A DNA stretch of 64,000 nucleotides from Phytopseudomonas daroniae (GTDB taxonomy: Bacteria > Pseudomonadota > Gammaproteobacteria > Pseudomonadales > Pseudomonadaceae): assembly GCF_004327285.1 (NCBI RefSeq), contig NZ_QJUI01000003.1, forward strand, positions 1 through 64,000, written 5' to 3'. Below are positions 10,465 through 18,254 of the stretch, one piece after another (position 1 is the stretch's first letter; every line of letters starts with the position of its first letter). A model generated the notes under the pieces. That model ran no database searches, was not told where the DNA came from, and worked only from the letters and a program-made list of their open reading frames with translations. A program made the position numbers and the translations under genes.

Positions 10465-10507
10465 GGCTTGATCCAGCAGTGCTGATTCAGGGACATGGGG
10501 TACTCCT

Positions 10508-11518
10508 TCAGCGCTGATGGCGAATGCGTGGGTTGACCAGTCCATACAGGATGTCCACCACGAAGTTGACCAGGATGACCAGGCAGGCGATCAGCAGGAT
10601 GCCGTTCTGCACTACCGGATAATCACGGGCGCCGATCGATTCGATCAGCCATTTGCCGATACCGGGCCAGGAGAAGATGGTTTCGGTCAGTACGGCGCCG
10701 GCCAGCAGCGTGCCGACCTGCAGGCCGAATACCGTCAGCACCGGAATCAGCGCGTTGCGCAGACCGTGCACGAACACCACGCGGGCGGGCGACAGGCCCT
10801 TGGCGCGGGCGGTGCGTACGTAATCTTCACGCAGCACTTCGAGCATCGCCGAACGGGTCATGCGCGCGATCACCGCCAATGGGATGGTGCCCAGCACGAT
10901 GGCGGGCAGAATCAGGTGGCGCAGGGCATTGCCGAACGCGCCTTCTTCATCGGAGAGCAGGCTGTCGATCAGCATGAAGCCGGTCACCGGTGGAATGTCG
11001 TAGAGCAGGTCGATGCGCCCGGACACCGGTGTCCAGCCGAGCCATACCGAAAAGAACATGATCAGCAGCAGGCCCCACCAGAAGATCGGCATCGAATAGC
11101 CGGTCAGGGAGATGCCCATCACGCCGTGATCGAACAGCGAACCGCGCTTGAGCGCGGCGACTACCCCGGCGATCAGTCCCAGCGTGCCGGCGAACAGCAA
11201 GGCGGCCAGCGTCAGTTCCAGGGTGGCGGGAAACAGGGTGGTGAATTCGTCCCATACCGGTGTGCGGGTACGCAGCGATTCGCCCAGATCACCCCGCGCC
11301 AGTTGGCTGATGTAGTCGACGTACTGAGCGTACAGCGGCTTGTTCAGGCCCAGGCGCTCCATGGCCTCGGCGTGCATCTGCGGGTCGACGCGGCGCTCGC
11401 CCATCATCACTTCCACGGGGTCGCCGGGAATCATGCGAATCAGTGCGAAGGTCAGCAGAGTGACGCCGAAGAAGGTGGGGATCAGCAAGCCCAGACGGCG
11501 CGCAATGAAACTCAGCAT
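10508..11518 (-). CDS. dppB: Dipeptide ABC transporter permease DppB
   Basis: 336 aa inner-membrane permease. It has the classic start (FIARRLGLLIPTFFGVTLLT), a periplasmic loop beginning IPGDPVEVMMGERR, and the coupling loop DYVRTARAKGLSPARVVFVH. It ends with the family signature LYGLVNPRIRHQR. It forms the translocation pore with DppC. It is 150 nt downstream of dppA, separated by a strong hairpin (11607-11643). Confidence 0.95.
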   Translation of the reverse strand: MLSFIARRLGLLIPTFFGVTLLTFALIRMIPGDPVEVMMGERRVDPQMHAEAMERLGLNKPLYAQYVDYISQLARGDLGESLRTRTPVWDEFTTLFPATLELTLAALLFAGTLGLIAGVVAALKRGSLFDHGVMGISLTGYSMPIFWWGLLLIMFFSVWLGWTPVSGRIDLLYDIPPVTGFMLIDSLLSDEEGAFGNALRHLILPAIVLGTIPLAVIARMTRSAMLEVLREDYVRTARAKGLSPARVVFVHGLRNALIPVLTVFGLQVGTLLAGAVLTETIFSWPGIGKWLIESIGARDYPVVQNGILLIACLVILVNFVVDILYGLVNPRIRHQR

Positions 11519-11606
11519 TGGGGTAGGTAACTCCTAATCAGGACGGCATCGAGCAGCCGGGAATTCTGGCGATTCCTTCGCTTACTTGCAGGTTAGCTGT
11601 TCGACC

Positions 11607-11643
11607 ACGACGTGCCCCGGGCGTTTTGCCCGGGGCACGTCGT
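11607..11643 (-). terminator. Strong GC-rich hairpin between dppA and dppB
   Basis: ACGACGTGCCCCGGGC and its exact complement form a 16-bp stem around a short T-rich loop. No T-run follows on the minus strand. It is better read as a 3' stabiliser or partial terminator that keeps dppA mRNA above permease mRNA, as is common for periplasmic binding-protein operons, than as a full stop. Confidence 0.6.
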
Positions 11644-11668
11644 TATGGGGCGGTTGCGCGACAGGCTA

Positions 11669-13264
11669 TCAGTCGTTGCTCACACCGCTGAAGCTGTTGC
11701 GACCGAATGGGCTGATCTGGAAGCCTTTGACGCTGGTGCGCATCGGTTGGTAGACGGTGGAGTGGGCGATCGGAGTGATCGGCACTTCGCGCTTGAGTAC
11801 CACCTGAGCCTGCCTGTACAGCTCGCTGCGCTGCTCCTGATCGGTGACGCGCTTGGCGGCTACCACCAGTTTGTCGTATTCGGCATCGCACCACTTGGAG
11901 AAGTTGTTGCCATCCACCGAGGCGCAGCCGTACAACGTGCCGAGCCAGTTGTCGGGGTCACCGTTGTCGCCGGTCCAGCCAATCAGCATGGCGTCGTGTT
12001 CGCCTGCGTGGGCACGCTTGATGTACTCGCCCCACTCGTAGCTGACGATGCGTGCCTTGATACCGACCTTGGCCCAGTCGTTCTGCAGCATCTCGGCCAT
12101 CAGGCGCGCATTGGGGTTGTACGGGCGCTGCACGGGCATGGCCCACAGGGTGATCTCGGTGCCTTCCTTCACGCCGGCGGCCTTGAGCAGCTCCTTGGCT
12201 TTTTCCGGATCGTAGGCGGCGTCCTTGATCGATTCGTCATACGACCACTGGGTCGGCGGCATGCCGTTCACGGCCAGTTGGCCGGCGCCCTGGTATACCG
12301 CAGCGATGATCGCCGATTTGTTCACCGCCATGTCCAGCGCCTGACGTACCTCGAGCTTGTCGAACGGTGCGCGGGTGACGTTGTAGGCGATATAACCGAC
12401 GTTATAGCCAGGTTCGGTCGGCACGTTGAGGTTGTTGTCCGCCTGCAGGCCCTTGAGATCGGCCGGACGCGGGTTGAGGGTGACGTGGCATTCACCGGCA
12501 CGCAGCTTCTGCGCGCGCACCGAGGCATCGGTGTTGATGGAGAAGATCAGGTTGTCGATCTTCACCAGCTCGGGTGCCCAGTATTCCTTGTTGCCCTTGA
12601 AGCGAATCACCGCGTCCTTCTGGTAGCGGCTGAACACGAACGGGCCGGTACCGATCGGCTGCTGGTTGATCTGCGCAGCCTTGCCGGCCTTGAGCAACTG
12701 GTCGGCATATTCGGCCGAATGCACGGCGGCGAAGCTCATCGCCAGGTTCTGCACGAAGGCGGCGTCCACGGCGTTGAGGGTGAACACCACGGTCTTGTCG
12801 TCGGTTTTCTCGACCTTGGCGATATTCTTGTCCAGGCCCATATCCGTGAAGTACGGGAACTCGCTGGGGTACGCCTTGCGGAACGGATGGTTGCGATCGA
12901 GCATGCGCTGGAAGGTGAACAGCACGTCGTCGGCGTTGAAGTCGCGGGTCGGCTTGAAGTAATCGGTAGTGTGGAACTTGACCCCTTCGCGCAGGTGGAA
13001 AGTGTAGGTCAGGCCGTCTTCGCTGATATCCCACGAGCTGGCCAGAGACGGTTGCGCCTTGGTACCGCCGCGTTCGAATTCAGCCAGACGGTTGAAGATG
13101 GTTTCCGATGCCGCGTCGAAGTCGGTGCCGGTGGTGTACTGGCCAGGGTCGAAACCGCCCGGGCTGCCTTCGGAGCAATACACCAGGTTACTGGCGTGTG
13201 CGAACGAAGCACTGGTGAGCAGTCCTGCGGTGAGCAGAGCCTTACACAGGGGAGACATGCGCAT
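11669..13264 (-). CDS. dppA: Periplasmic dipeptide-binding protein DppA (SBP family 5)
   Basis: 531 aa, first gene of dppABCDF. The signal peptide (residues 1-24, ending SFAHA) is followed by the mature start SNLVYCSEGSPGGFDPG, typical of DppA proteins. The body shows family-5 features (YTFHLREGVKFHTT; GTGPFVFSRYQKDA; QALDMAVNKSAIIAAVYQGA). Start ATG 13264 has AGAGG at suitable spacing; an ATG two codons later (13258) is also possible. Upstream at 13354-13402 lie two copies of the palindrome also found by psdR/mdpA, which implies PsdR repression. It is very similar to the binding protein at 15481-17079. Confidence 0.94.
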   Translation of the reverse strand: MRMSPLCKALLTAGLLTSASFAHASNLVYCSEGSPGGFDPGQYTTGTDFDAASETIFNRLAEFERGGTKAQPSLASSWDISEDGLTYTFHLREGVKFHTTDYFKPTRDFNADDVLFTFQRMLDRNHPFRKAYPSEFPYFTDMGLDKNIAKVEKTDDKTVVFTLNAVDAAFVQNLAMSFAAVHSAEYADQLLKAGKAAQINQQPIGTGPFVFSRYQKDAVIRFKGNKEYWAPELVKIDNLIFSINTDASVRAQKLRAGECHVTLNPRPADLKGLQADNNLNVPTEPGYNVGYIAYNVTRAPFDKLEVRQALDMAVNKSAIIAAVYQGAGQLAVNGMPPTQWSYDESIKDAAYDPEKAKELLKAAGVKEGTEITLWAMPVQRPYNPNARLMAEMLQNDWAKVGIKARIVSYEWGEYIKRAHAGEHDAMLIGWTGDNGDPDNWLGTLYGCASVDGNNFSKWCDAEYDKLVVAAKRVTDQEQRSELYRQAQVVLKREVPITPIAHSTVYQPMRTSVKGFQISPFGRNSFSGVSND

Positions 13265-13353
13265 GCGAACCTCTTTTTTCTTTTTGTCCGCGCCTGGTTC
13301 AGCGCGAGCTCGGAATGCGGTGAAGGCGGATAGCCCACCGGGTCGAGCTCGAA

Positions 13354-13370
13354 ATTAAGTCATGCTGAAA
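13354..13370. promoter_or_regulatory. Putative PsdR operator, dppA site 1
   Basis: ATTAAGT, CAT, GCTGAAA. The same core (TTTAAGT, 3 nt, ACTGAAA) stands in front of mdpA/psdR at 14077. It lies about 90 bp upstream of the dppA start. The outer bases GAAATT and AATTTC are also inverted. Confidence 0.5.
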
Positions 13371-13385
13371 TTTCGGTCAACAAAA

Positions 13386-13402
13386 ATTAAGCAGCACTAA
13401 CA
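13386..13402. promoter_or_regulatory. Putative PsdR operator, dppA site 2 (weaker)
   Basis: ATTAAGC, AGC, ACTAACA-like core. It is offset 32 bp from dppA site 1. The two sites upstream of psdR/mdpA are offset by 33 bp, an almost identical arrangement. Confidence 0.35.
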
Positions 13403-13434
13403 TTGCGCATAAATGCCCTCATCTGGGGCGAAAT

Positions 13435-14001
13435 TCACTCGTTGGCGGGATGGTCGCCGAATAGTGCCATGGTGGTCATGGTCAGCACTTCGGCCGGGAC
13501 ATCCGTGGCATTGGCCAGGCGATGCAGCTTGCCCGCATCGAAGTGCACCGAATCGCCCGGCCCGAGGGGATAGTCACGTCCTTCGATGGTGTAGACGATC
13601 TGCCCGCTGAGCACGTAGGAGAATTCCACGCCCTCGTGGGCGATCAGTTCCGACTGGTAACCCACGGGGATGTTCATCTTCACTGCGTTGATCGAGTTGC
13701 CGGGAAACGAGCTGGACAGGCGCTCGTAGGCCAGCAGCTGGCCGCCCACGGTGTAGCGCACCCGTTCATTGACGTGGGAATCCGGCTGAGCCTGGGCAGG
13801 TTGGTCGAACAAAACGTTGAGCGGCACATCGAGGGATTTGGCGATGCTCGCCAGGGACGACAGCGACACGCCTGTCAGATTGCGCTCGGCCTGGGACAGG
13901 AAACTGGCGGTCAGGCCGGCGTCGGCCGCCACCTGATTGAGGGTCTTGCCGGCGGCCCGCCGGTAGCGGCGCAAGCGTTCGCCAATGCGGTCTGCGGTCA
14001 T
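13435..14001 (-). CDS. psdR: XRE-family regulator with cupin domain (PsdR-like dipeptide repressor)
   Basis: 188 aa from ATG 14001; an upstream in-frame ATG at 14040 would add 13 unlikely residues. Residues 1-60 are an XRE helix-turn-helix (IGERLRRYRRAAGKTLNQVA; GLTASFLSQAERNLTG). Residues about 110-185 are a cupin barrel (VEFSYVLSGQIVYTIEG; YPLGPGDSVHFDAGKLHR). In P. aeruginosa PsdR (PA4499) represses dipeptide uptake and processing genes, and this gene has the same neighbours: dppA downstream and the M24 dipeptidase divergent. Two palindromes lie in the shared upstream region, so autoregulation is likely. The effector is presumably a small peptide or amino acid bound by the cupin (inference). 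Confidence 0.9.
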   Translation of the reverse strand: MTADRIGERLRRYRRAAGKTLNQVAADAGLTASFLSQAERNLTGVSLSSLASIAKSLDVPLNVLFDQPAQAQPDSHVNERVRYTVGGQLLAYERLSSSFPGNSINAVKMNIPVGYQSELIAHEGVEFSYVLSGQIVYTIEGRDYPLGPGDSVHFDAGKLHRLANATDVPAEVLTMTTMALFGDHPANE

Positions 14002-14076
14002 GAAAGGGGCTCGCTGTTCGAATCTCCGCAGTATACCCATGAGACGTCGGGACTCCAGCCTGAAGGTAGAGCATTT

Positions 14077-14093
14077 TTTAAGTCTGACTGAAA
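14077..14093. promoter_or_regulatory. Putative PsdR operator, psdR/mdpA site 1
   Basis: TTTAAGT, CTG, ACTGAAA inside a longer palindrome (14075-14095, 8 of 9 base pairs match). It lies in the 187-bp divergent region between psdR and mdpA. Confidence 0.55.
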
Positions 14094-14107
14094 AATGCTT
14101 TGACCAG

Positions 14108-14128
14108 AATTTAAGTTGGACTTAAATT
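14108..14128. promoter_or_regulatory. Putative PsdR operator, psdR/mdpA site 2
   Basis: AATTTAAGT, TGG, ACTTAAATT: perfect 9-bp inverted arms around 3 nt. Its core is offset 33 bp from site 1. It is the best palindrome of the set. Confidence 0.6.
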
Positions 14129-14188
14129 TTGCCCCAGCGAACTGCCCGGCAACGATGCCCGTTGCGGGCGCCAGACGAGGATGCGCAG

Positions 14189-15418
14189 ATGACACTGGGA
14201 GTGGGCGGCAGCACGCCGGAGCAGGCTTTGGCGCGCCTGCAGGACATGACGGCCGGCAGCGTGCCGATCAGCGAAGAGGAATACCTGGCTCGTATCGAGC
14301 GGGCTCAGGCGCTGATGCGCGAGCAGGGTATCGCCGCGCTGTTTCTGGCAGCTGGCAGCAACCTGCAGTATTTCACCGGCGTGCAGTGGCATCCCAGCGA
14401 GCGGATGGTGGGGGCGATTCTGCCGAGTGATGGCGCACTGGAATACCTGGCTCCGACGTTCGAAGAGGGCACCGTGCGTGACTTCCAGATCGTGCCGGGC
14501 GCGATCAATACCTGGGAGGAGCACGAAAGCCCTTACGCGTTGTTGCTGGCCTGTTTGCAGCGCCTTGGCGTTTTGCCCAATGATGGTGCGCCGCCCCAGG
14601 TAGGTCTTTGTTCTTCCATGCCTTTTTTCATGTATGAAGGCATCCGCCAACTGACCGACGGTTACCGTTTCGTCGATGCCGGCCAGGTCACCGCCGTTTG
14701 CCGTCAGCGTAAATCAGCAGCGGAAATCGCCCTGATGCAACGCGCCAAGGACATGACCCTGGAAGTGCACAAGGCGGTTGCGAGCATCCTCCACGAAGGC
14801 ATCAGCACCATCGAGGTGGCCGAGTTCATTCGCCAGGCTCATCGCCGTGTCGGCGCGCCAGGCTCGATCTTCTGCATCGTGCTGTTCGGCGCTGCCAGCG
14901 CCTTTCCTCACGGGGTCAAACATGCGCAGCGACTCAAGGACGGCGACATGGTGCTGATCGACACCGGCTGCCAGGTACACAGCTACCTGTCGGACATCAC
15001 CCGCAGCTACGTTTTCGGTACGCCCAGCGACCGCCAGCGCGAGTTCTGGAACAAGGAAAAGGCTGCCCAGCAGGCGGCGTTCGAGGCCGCCACTCTGGGT
15101 GCGCCCTGTTCGTCGGTGGACGCTGCGGCGCGCCGTAGCCTGGAGGCTGCCGGACTTGGCCCTGGCTACAAGCTTCCAGGGCTGTCGCACCGCACCGGTC
15201 ACGGCATCGGCCTGGACATCCACGAAGGGCCTTATCTGGTCGGTGGTGATGACACGCCTCTGGCAGAAGGCATGTGCTTCAGCAACGAGCCGATGATCTG
15301 CGTGCCGGGCGAGTTCGGCATCCGCCTGGAGGATCACTTCTACATGACCGCCAACGGCCCGCGCTGGTTTACCCAGCCAAGCCATTCGGTGGACGACCCC
15401 TTCGGGCTGAGCGCGTAA
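14189..15418 (+). CDS. mdpA: M24 metallopeptidase, MdpA-like dipeptidase
   Basis: 409 aa from ATG 14189 (GAGG 8 nt upstream); the frame opens further upstream only through a poor TTG. It has an N-terminal creatinase-like domain and a C-terminal pita-bread M24 domain. The five metal ligands are visible in order: D in VLIDTG, D in LSDITRSY, H in RTGHGIG, E in SNEPMI and E in IRLEDHF. It hydrolyses dipeptides or Xaa-Pro peptides in the cytoplasm. It is the counterpart of P. aeruginosa PA4498 (mdpA), which is PsdR-controlled. Divergent from psdR with two operators between, so it should be co-regulated with dppABCDF: import followed by cleavage. Confidence 0.9.
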   Translation: MTLGVGGSTPEQALARLQDMTAGSVPISEEEYLARIERAQALMREQGIAALFLAAGSNLQYFTGVQWHPSERMVGAILPSDGALEYLAPTFEEGTVRDFQIVPGAINTWEEHESPYALLLACLQRLGVLPNDGAPPQVGLCSSMPFFMYEGIRQLTDGYRFVDAGQVTAVCRQRKSAAEIALMQRAKDMTLEVHKAVASILHEGISTIEVAEFIRQAHRRVGAPGSIFCIVLFGAASAFPHGVKHAQRLKDGDMVLIDTGCQVHSYLSDITRSYVFGTPSDRQREFWNKEKAAQQAAFEAATLGAPCSSVDAAARRSLEAAGLGPGYKLPGLSHRTGHGIGLDIHEGPYLVGGDDTPLAEGMCFSNEPMICVPGEFGIRLEDHFYMTANGPRWFTQPSHSVDDPFGLSA

Positions 15419-15435
15419 CCAGCCTGTCGAGACGA

Positions 15436-15468
15436 AAAAGCCCGGCCAATTGGCCGGGCTCTTTCGTT
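15436..15468. terminator. Bidirectional rho-independent terminator
   Basis: An 11-bp perfect palindromic stem (AGCCCGGCCAA and TTGGCCGGGCT, 15439-15460) is flanked by A-run and T-rich sequence on the two sides. It sits between the convergent mdpA and the second dipeptide-binding protein, so it can serve both. Confidence 0.85.
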
Positions 15469-15480
15469 CTGCCTGCTGCT

Positions 15481-17079
15481 TTACTCGATACTCACACCGT
15501 AAAAGGAGTTGATTCCGAAGGGGCTGATCTTGAAGTCCTTAACCCTGGTGCTCATCGGCTGGTACACGGTGGAGTGGGCGATCGGCGTGTTCTGCACGTC
15601 GGCCTTGAGCAGGTGCTGGGCCTTCTTGTACAGCGCGGTACGCTCCGCCTGATCGTTGATCGCCTTGGCCTGCTTGAGCAACCCGTCGAACTCCTTGTTG
15701 CACAGGCGGCTGTAGTTGTTGCCACCGATGGCATCGCAGCCGTACAGCACGCTCAGCCAGTTATCGGGGTCACCGTTGTCGCCCGTCCAGCCGATCAGCA
15801 GCGCGTCATGTTCGCCGGCCTTGGCGCGTTTGTTGTACTCGCCCCACTCGTAGCTGACGATGCGTGCCTTGATGCCGATCTTGGCCCAGTCGGACTGGAG
15901 CATTTCGGCCATCAGCTTGGCGTTGGGGTTGTACGGGCGCTGCACGGGCATGGCCCACAGGGTGATCTCGGTACCTTCTTTCACGCCGGCGGCCTGTAGC
16001 AGTTCCTTGGCCTTTTCCGGGTTGTAAGGGGTGTCCTTGATGGTGTCGTCATAGGACCACTGGGTCGGCGGCATGCCATTCACCGCAACCTGCCCGGCGC
16101 CCTGGTACACGGCATTGATGATCGCCTGTTTGTTCACCGCCATGTCCATGGCCTGGCGTACTTCGAGCTGGTCGAACGGCTTGTGCTCGGTGTTGTAGGC
16201 CAGGTAGCCGACGTTGAAACCGGCCTGTTCGGGCATCTGCAGCTTGGGGTCTTTCTTCAGGTTTTCCAGGTCGGCAGGGCGCGGGAAAACGCTGACGTGG
16301 CATTCGCCGGCGCGCAGCTTCTGCATGCGCACCGATGGATCGGTGTTGATGGCGAAGATCAGATTGTCGATCTTCACGTCTTCGGGCAGCCAGTATTCCT
16401 TGTTGCCCTTGTAGCGGATCTGCGCGTCTTTCTGGTAGCGGCTGAACACGAACGGGCCAGTGCCGATAGGCTTCTGGTTGATGTCCGAGGCTTTGCCGGC
16501 CTTGAGTAGCTGATCCGCGTATTCGGCCGAGTGGATCGACGCGAAGCTCATGGCCATGTTCTGGATGAAGGCTGCATCGACGGTACTCAGGGTGAAGCGC
16601 ACCGTGTGTTCGTCGAGCTTCTCGATCTTGGTGATGTTCTTGTCCATTCCCATATCGGTGAAATACGGGAACTCGGTGGGGTAAGCCTTGCGGAACGGAT
16701 GCTCCCTGCTGAGCATGCGGTTGAAGGTGAACAGCACGTCATCGGCGTTGAATTCGCGGCTCGGCGTGAAGTACTCGGTGGTGTGGAATTTCACCCCTTC
16801 GCGCAGGTGGAAGGTATAGGTGAGGCCGTCATCGCTGATGTCCCACTTTTCTGCCAGGCCCGGTGTCACGGCGGTGCCGCCGCGTTCGAACTGCGACAGG
16901 CGGTTGAATACGGTTTCCGCACCGGCGTCGAAGTCGGTGCCCGTGGTGTAAAGCCCCGGGTCGAAGCCCGCTGGGCTGCCTTCGGAGCAGTACACCAGGT
17001 TACCGGCGGCCTGCGCGAAGGGGGCGCTGGCGATCAGGCCGGCGACAACAAAAGCCTGGATGAAGGCGTTCTTGTGCAT
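15481..17079 (-). CDS. Second periplasmic dipeptide-binding protein (DppA paralogue)
   Basis: 532 aa, family-5 solute-binding protein with a signal peptide ending about residue 24 (PFAQA). It is collinear with the dppA product at 11669-13264 over its whole length, with long identical stretches (for example VNGMPPTQWSYD; ITLWAMPVQRPYNPN; WTGDNGDPDNWL). It lies outside the transporter operon, with no permease of its own, so it probably delivers a different set of peptides to the same DppBCDF, as the several DppA proteins of P. aeruginosa do. No PsdR-type palindrome is evident upstream. Confidence 0.92.
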   Translation of the reverse strand: MHKNAFIQAFVVAGLIASAPFAQAAGNLVYCSEGSPAGFDPGLYTTGTDFDAGAETVFNRLSQFERGGTAVTPGLAEKWDISDDGLTYTFHLREGVKFHTTEYFTPSREFNADDVLFTFNRMLSREHPFRKAYPTEFPYFTDMGMDKNITKIEKLDEHTVRFTLSTVDAAFIQNMAMSFASIHSAEYADQLLKAGKASDINQKPIGTGPFVFSRYQKDAQIRYKGNKEYWLPEDVKIDNLIFAINTDPSVRMQKLRAGECHVSVFPRPADLENLKKDPKLQMPEQAGFNVGYLAYNTEHKPFDQLEVRQAMDMAVNKQAIINAVYQGAGQVAVNGMPPTQWSYDDTIKDTPYNPEKAKELLQAAGVKEGTEITLWAMPVQRPYNPNAKLMAEMLQSDWAKIGIKARIVSYEWGEYNKRAKAGEHDALLIGWTGDNGDPDNWLSVLYGCDAIGGNNYSRLCNKEFDGLLKQAKAINDQAERTALYKKAQHLLKADVQNTPIAHSTVYQPMSTRVKDFKISPFGINSFYGVSIE

Positions 17080-17234
17080 GGTTACCTCATGTCTATTGTG
17101 TTTTTTCGTGAGGGGTCTGCTGTTGGGAAACCGGGCGTGTCAGATGGTGACGAGCCTGTGTTAACCCTAGACCTTGTTTTACGCTATGCACGGGATGTGC
17201 CGAAAATGGCAGAAGGGCGCGGGGGATATTGCGC

Positions 17235-17264
17235 ATGGGGTTGCGACGGTTGTCGCAACCCCAT
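17235..17264. terminator. Perfect 13-bp hairpin after the SIMPL gene
   Basis: ATGGGGTTGCGAC, loop GGTT, GTCGCAACCCCAT. It is 43 nt beyond the stop of the minus-strand SIMPL gene. There is no clear T-run, so it is a terminator-like structure only. Confidence 0.5.
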
Positions 17265-17306
17265 GATAGAGCGCACCAGGGAGGCTGGTGCCAGGAATGT
17301 TTTCGC

Positions 17307-18014
17307 TTACATCTGCACTTCGATCACACCGTCGGCACTGAGGGTCACCTGGCTGGTGCCCGCTTCGACTTCCGGAGTAATGCTGTCGCTGGAGAACGCG
17401 GAGGCCTTCATGGCTTCCATGCGCATCGGCGGGCGTACGAAGCCGCCACTGTTGAGGCCCAGGCTGACCAGCTTGTAGCTCTTGCCGCCCAGGGCTTCGG
17501 TGGTCAGCTGCGCGCGTTCCTTGAAGGCCGCGACGGCGTCCTTGATCAGCGCGTCTTCCTCTTTCTTGCGCGTGGCGTCAGCGATGCTGAAGCTCATGCC
17601 GCCCATCTTCAGGGTCTTGAGCATGTCGCCTGTCAGTTTCGAGAGGGCGGCGAAATCCGCGCTTTCCAGGCGGATCTCGGCGCGCTCGCGCCAGGCGCTG
17701 ATTTCCTCACCTTTCTCGCTGTAGACCGGATAGCTGTTGCGGCTGCCCTGGGACACACTCACGCCTTTCACACCACGGGCCTGGGTCAGCCCGGCGTTGA
17801 GGGTGCGGGTAATTTCCGCGGCGAGAGCGGCGGGATCCTTGTGCTGGGCCTCGGTGTACAGAGTGACCTGCATCAGGTCATGAGCCACTTCATGGCTGAC
17901 CTGGGTGCTCAGGGATATCTGGTTATAGCGTGGCTCATCGGCCTGGGCGGTGATGCTGAACAGGCCGGCAGTGGTGAAAGCCAGAACGGTGGCGAGGCGG
18001 GACAGTGGCTGCAT
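17307..18014 (-). CDS. SIMPL-domain (DUF541) periplasmic protein
   Basis: 235 aa with a signal peptide (residues 1-25, ending AQADEP) and one SIMPL/DUF541 domain (residues about 35-230; NQISLSTQVSHEVAHDLMQV; TRTLNAGLTQARGVKGVSVS). Family members are periplasmic or outer-membrane-associated oligomers of poorly defined, stress-related function. The equivalent position in P. aeruginosa (PA4495) also holds such a gene beside roxS. It is divergent from roxS with a 240-nt gap. Confidence 0.85.
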   Translation of the reverse strand: MQPLSRLATVLAFTTAGLFSITAQADEPRYNQISLSTQVSHEVAHDLMQVTLYTEAQHKDPAALAAEITRTLNAGLTQARGVKGVSVSQGSRNSYPVYSEKGEEISAWRERAEIRLESADFAALSKLTGDMLKTLKMGGMSFSIADATRKKEEDALIKDAVAAFKERAQLTTEALGGKSYKLVSLGLNSGGFVRPPMRMEAMKASAFSSDSITPEVEAGTSQVTLSADGVIEVQM

Positions 18015-18171
18015 GGCGGTTCCTTATCGATGATGTGTACGGCTGATCAGCCGTGTTCATAAGGGTAGACGAGGCGGTTTACCGATTCGGGTTAATCCGC
18101 ATTGAAAAAAATATGCAGGCATCTGACCGCCGCTCGTCGGCTGCGATCCCTCTATCGCCGCTTGCGAACGG

Positions 18172-18196
18172 CTGCTGCGGCGCGTTGCCGCAGCAG
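18172..18196. other. Hairpin in the roxS upstream region
   Basis: CTGCTGCGGC, loop GCGTT, GCCGCAGCAG: a perfect 10-bp stem about 60 nt before the roxS start, without a T-run. It could fold in the roxS leader. Nothing else is recognised in 18015-18254. Confidence 0.4.
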
Positions 18197-18254
18197 TGCG
18201 CGGACACGCTTGGTTATACTCGCCAGGCTTGCGATGAGCCCCCGAGGAATGTTG

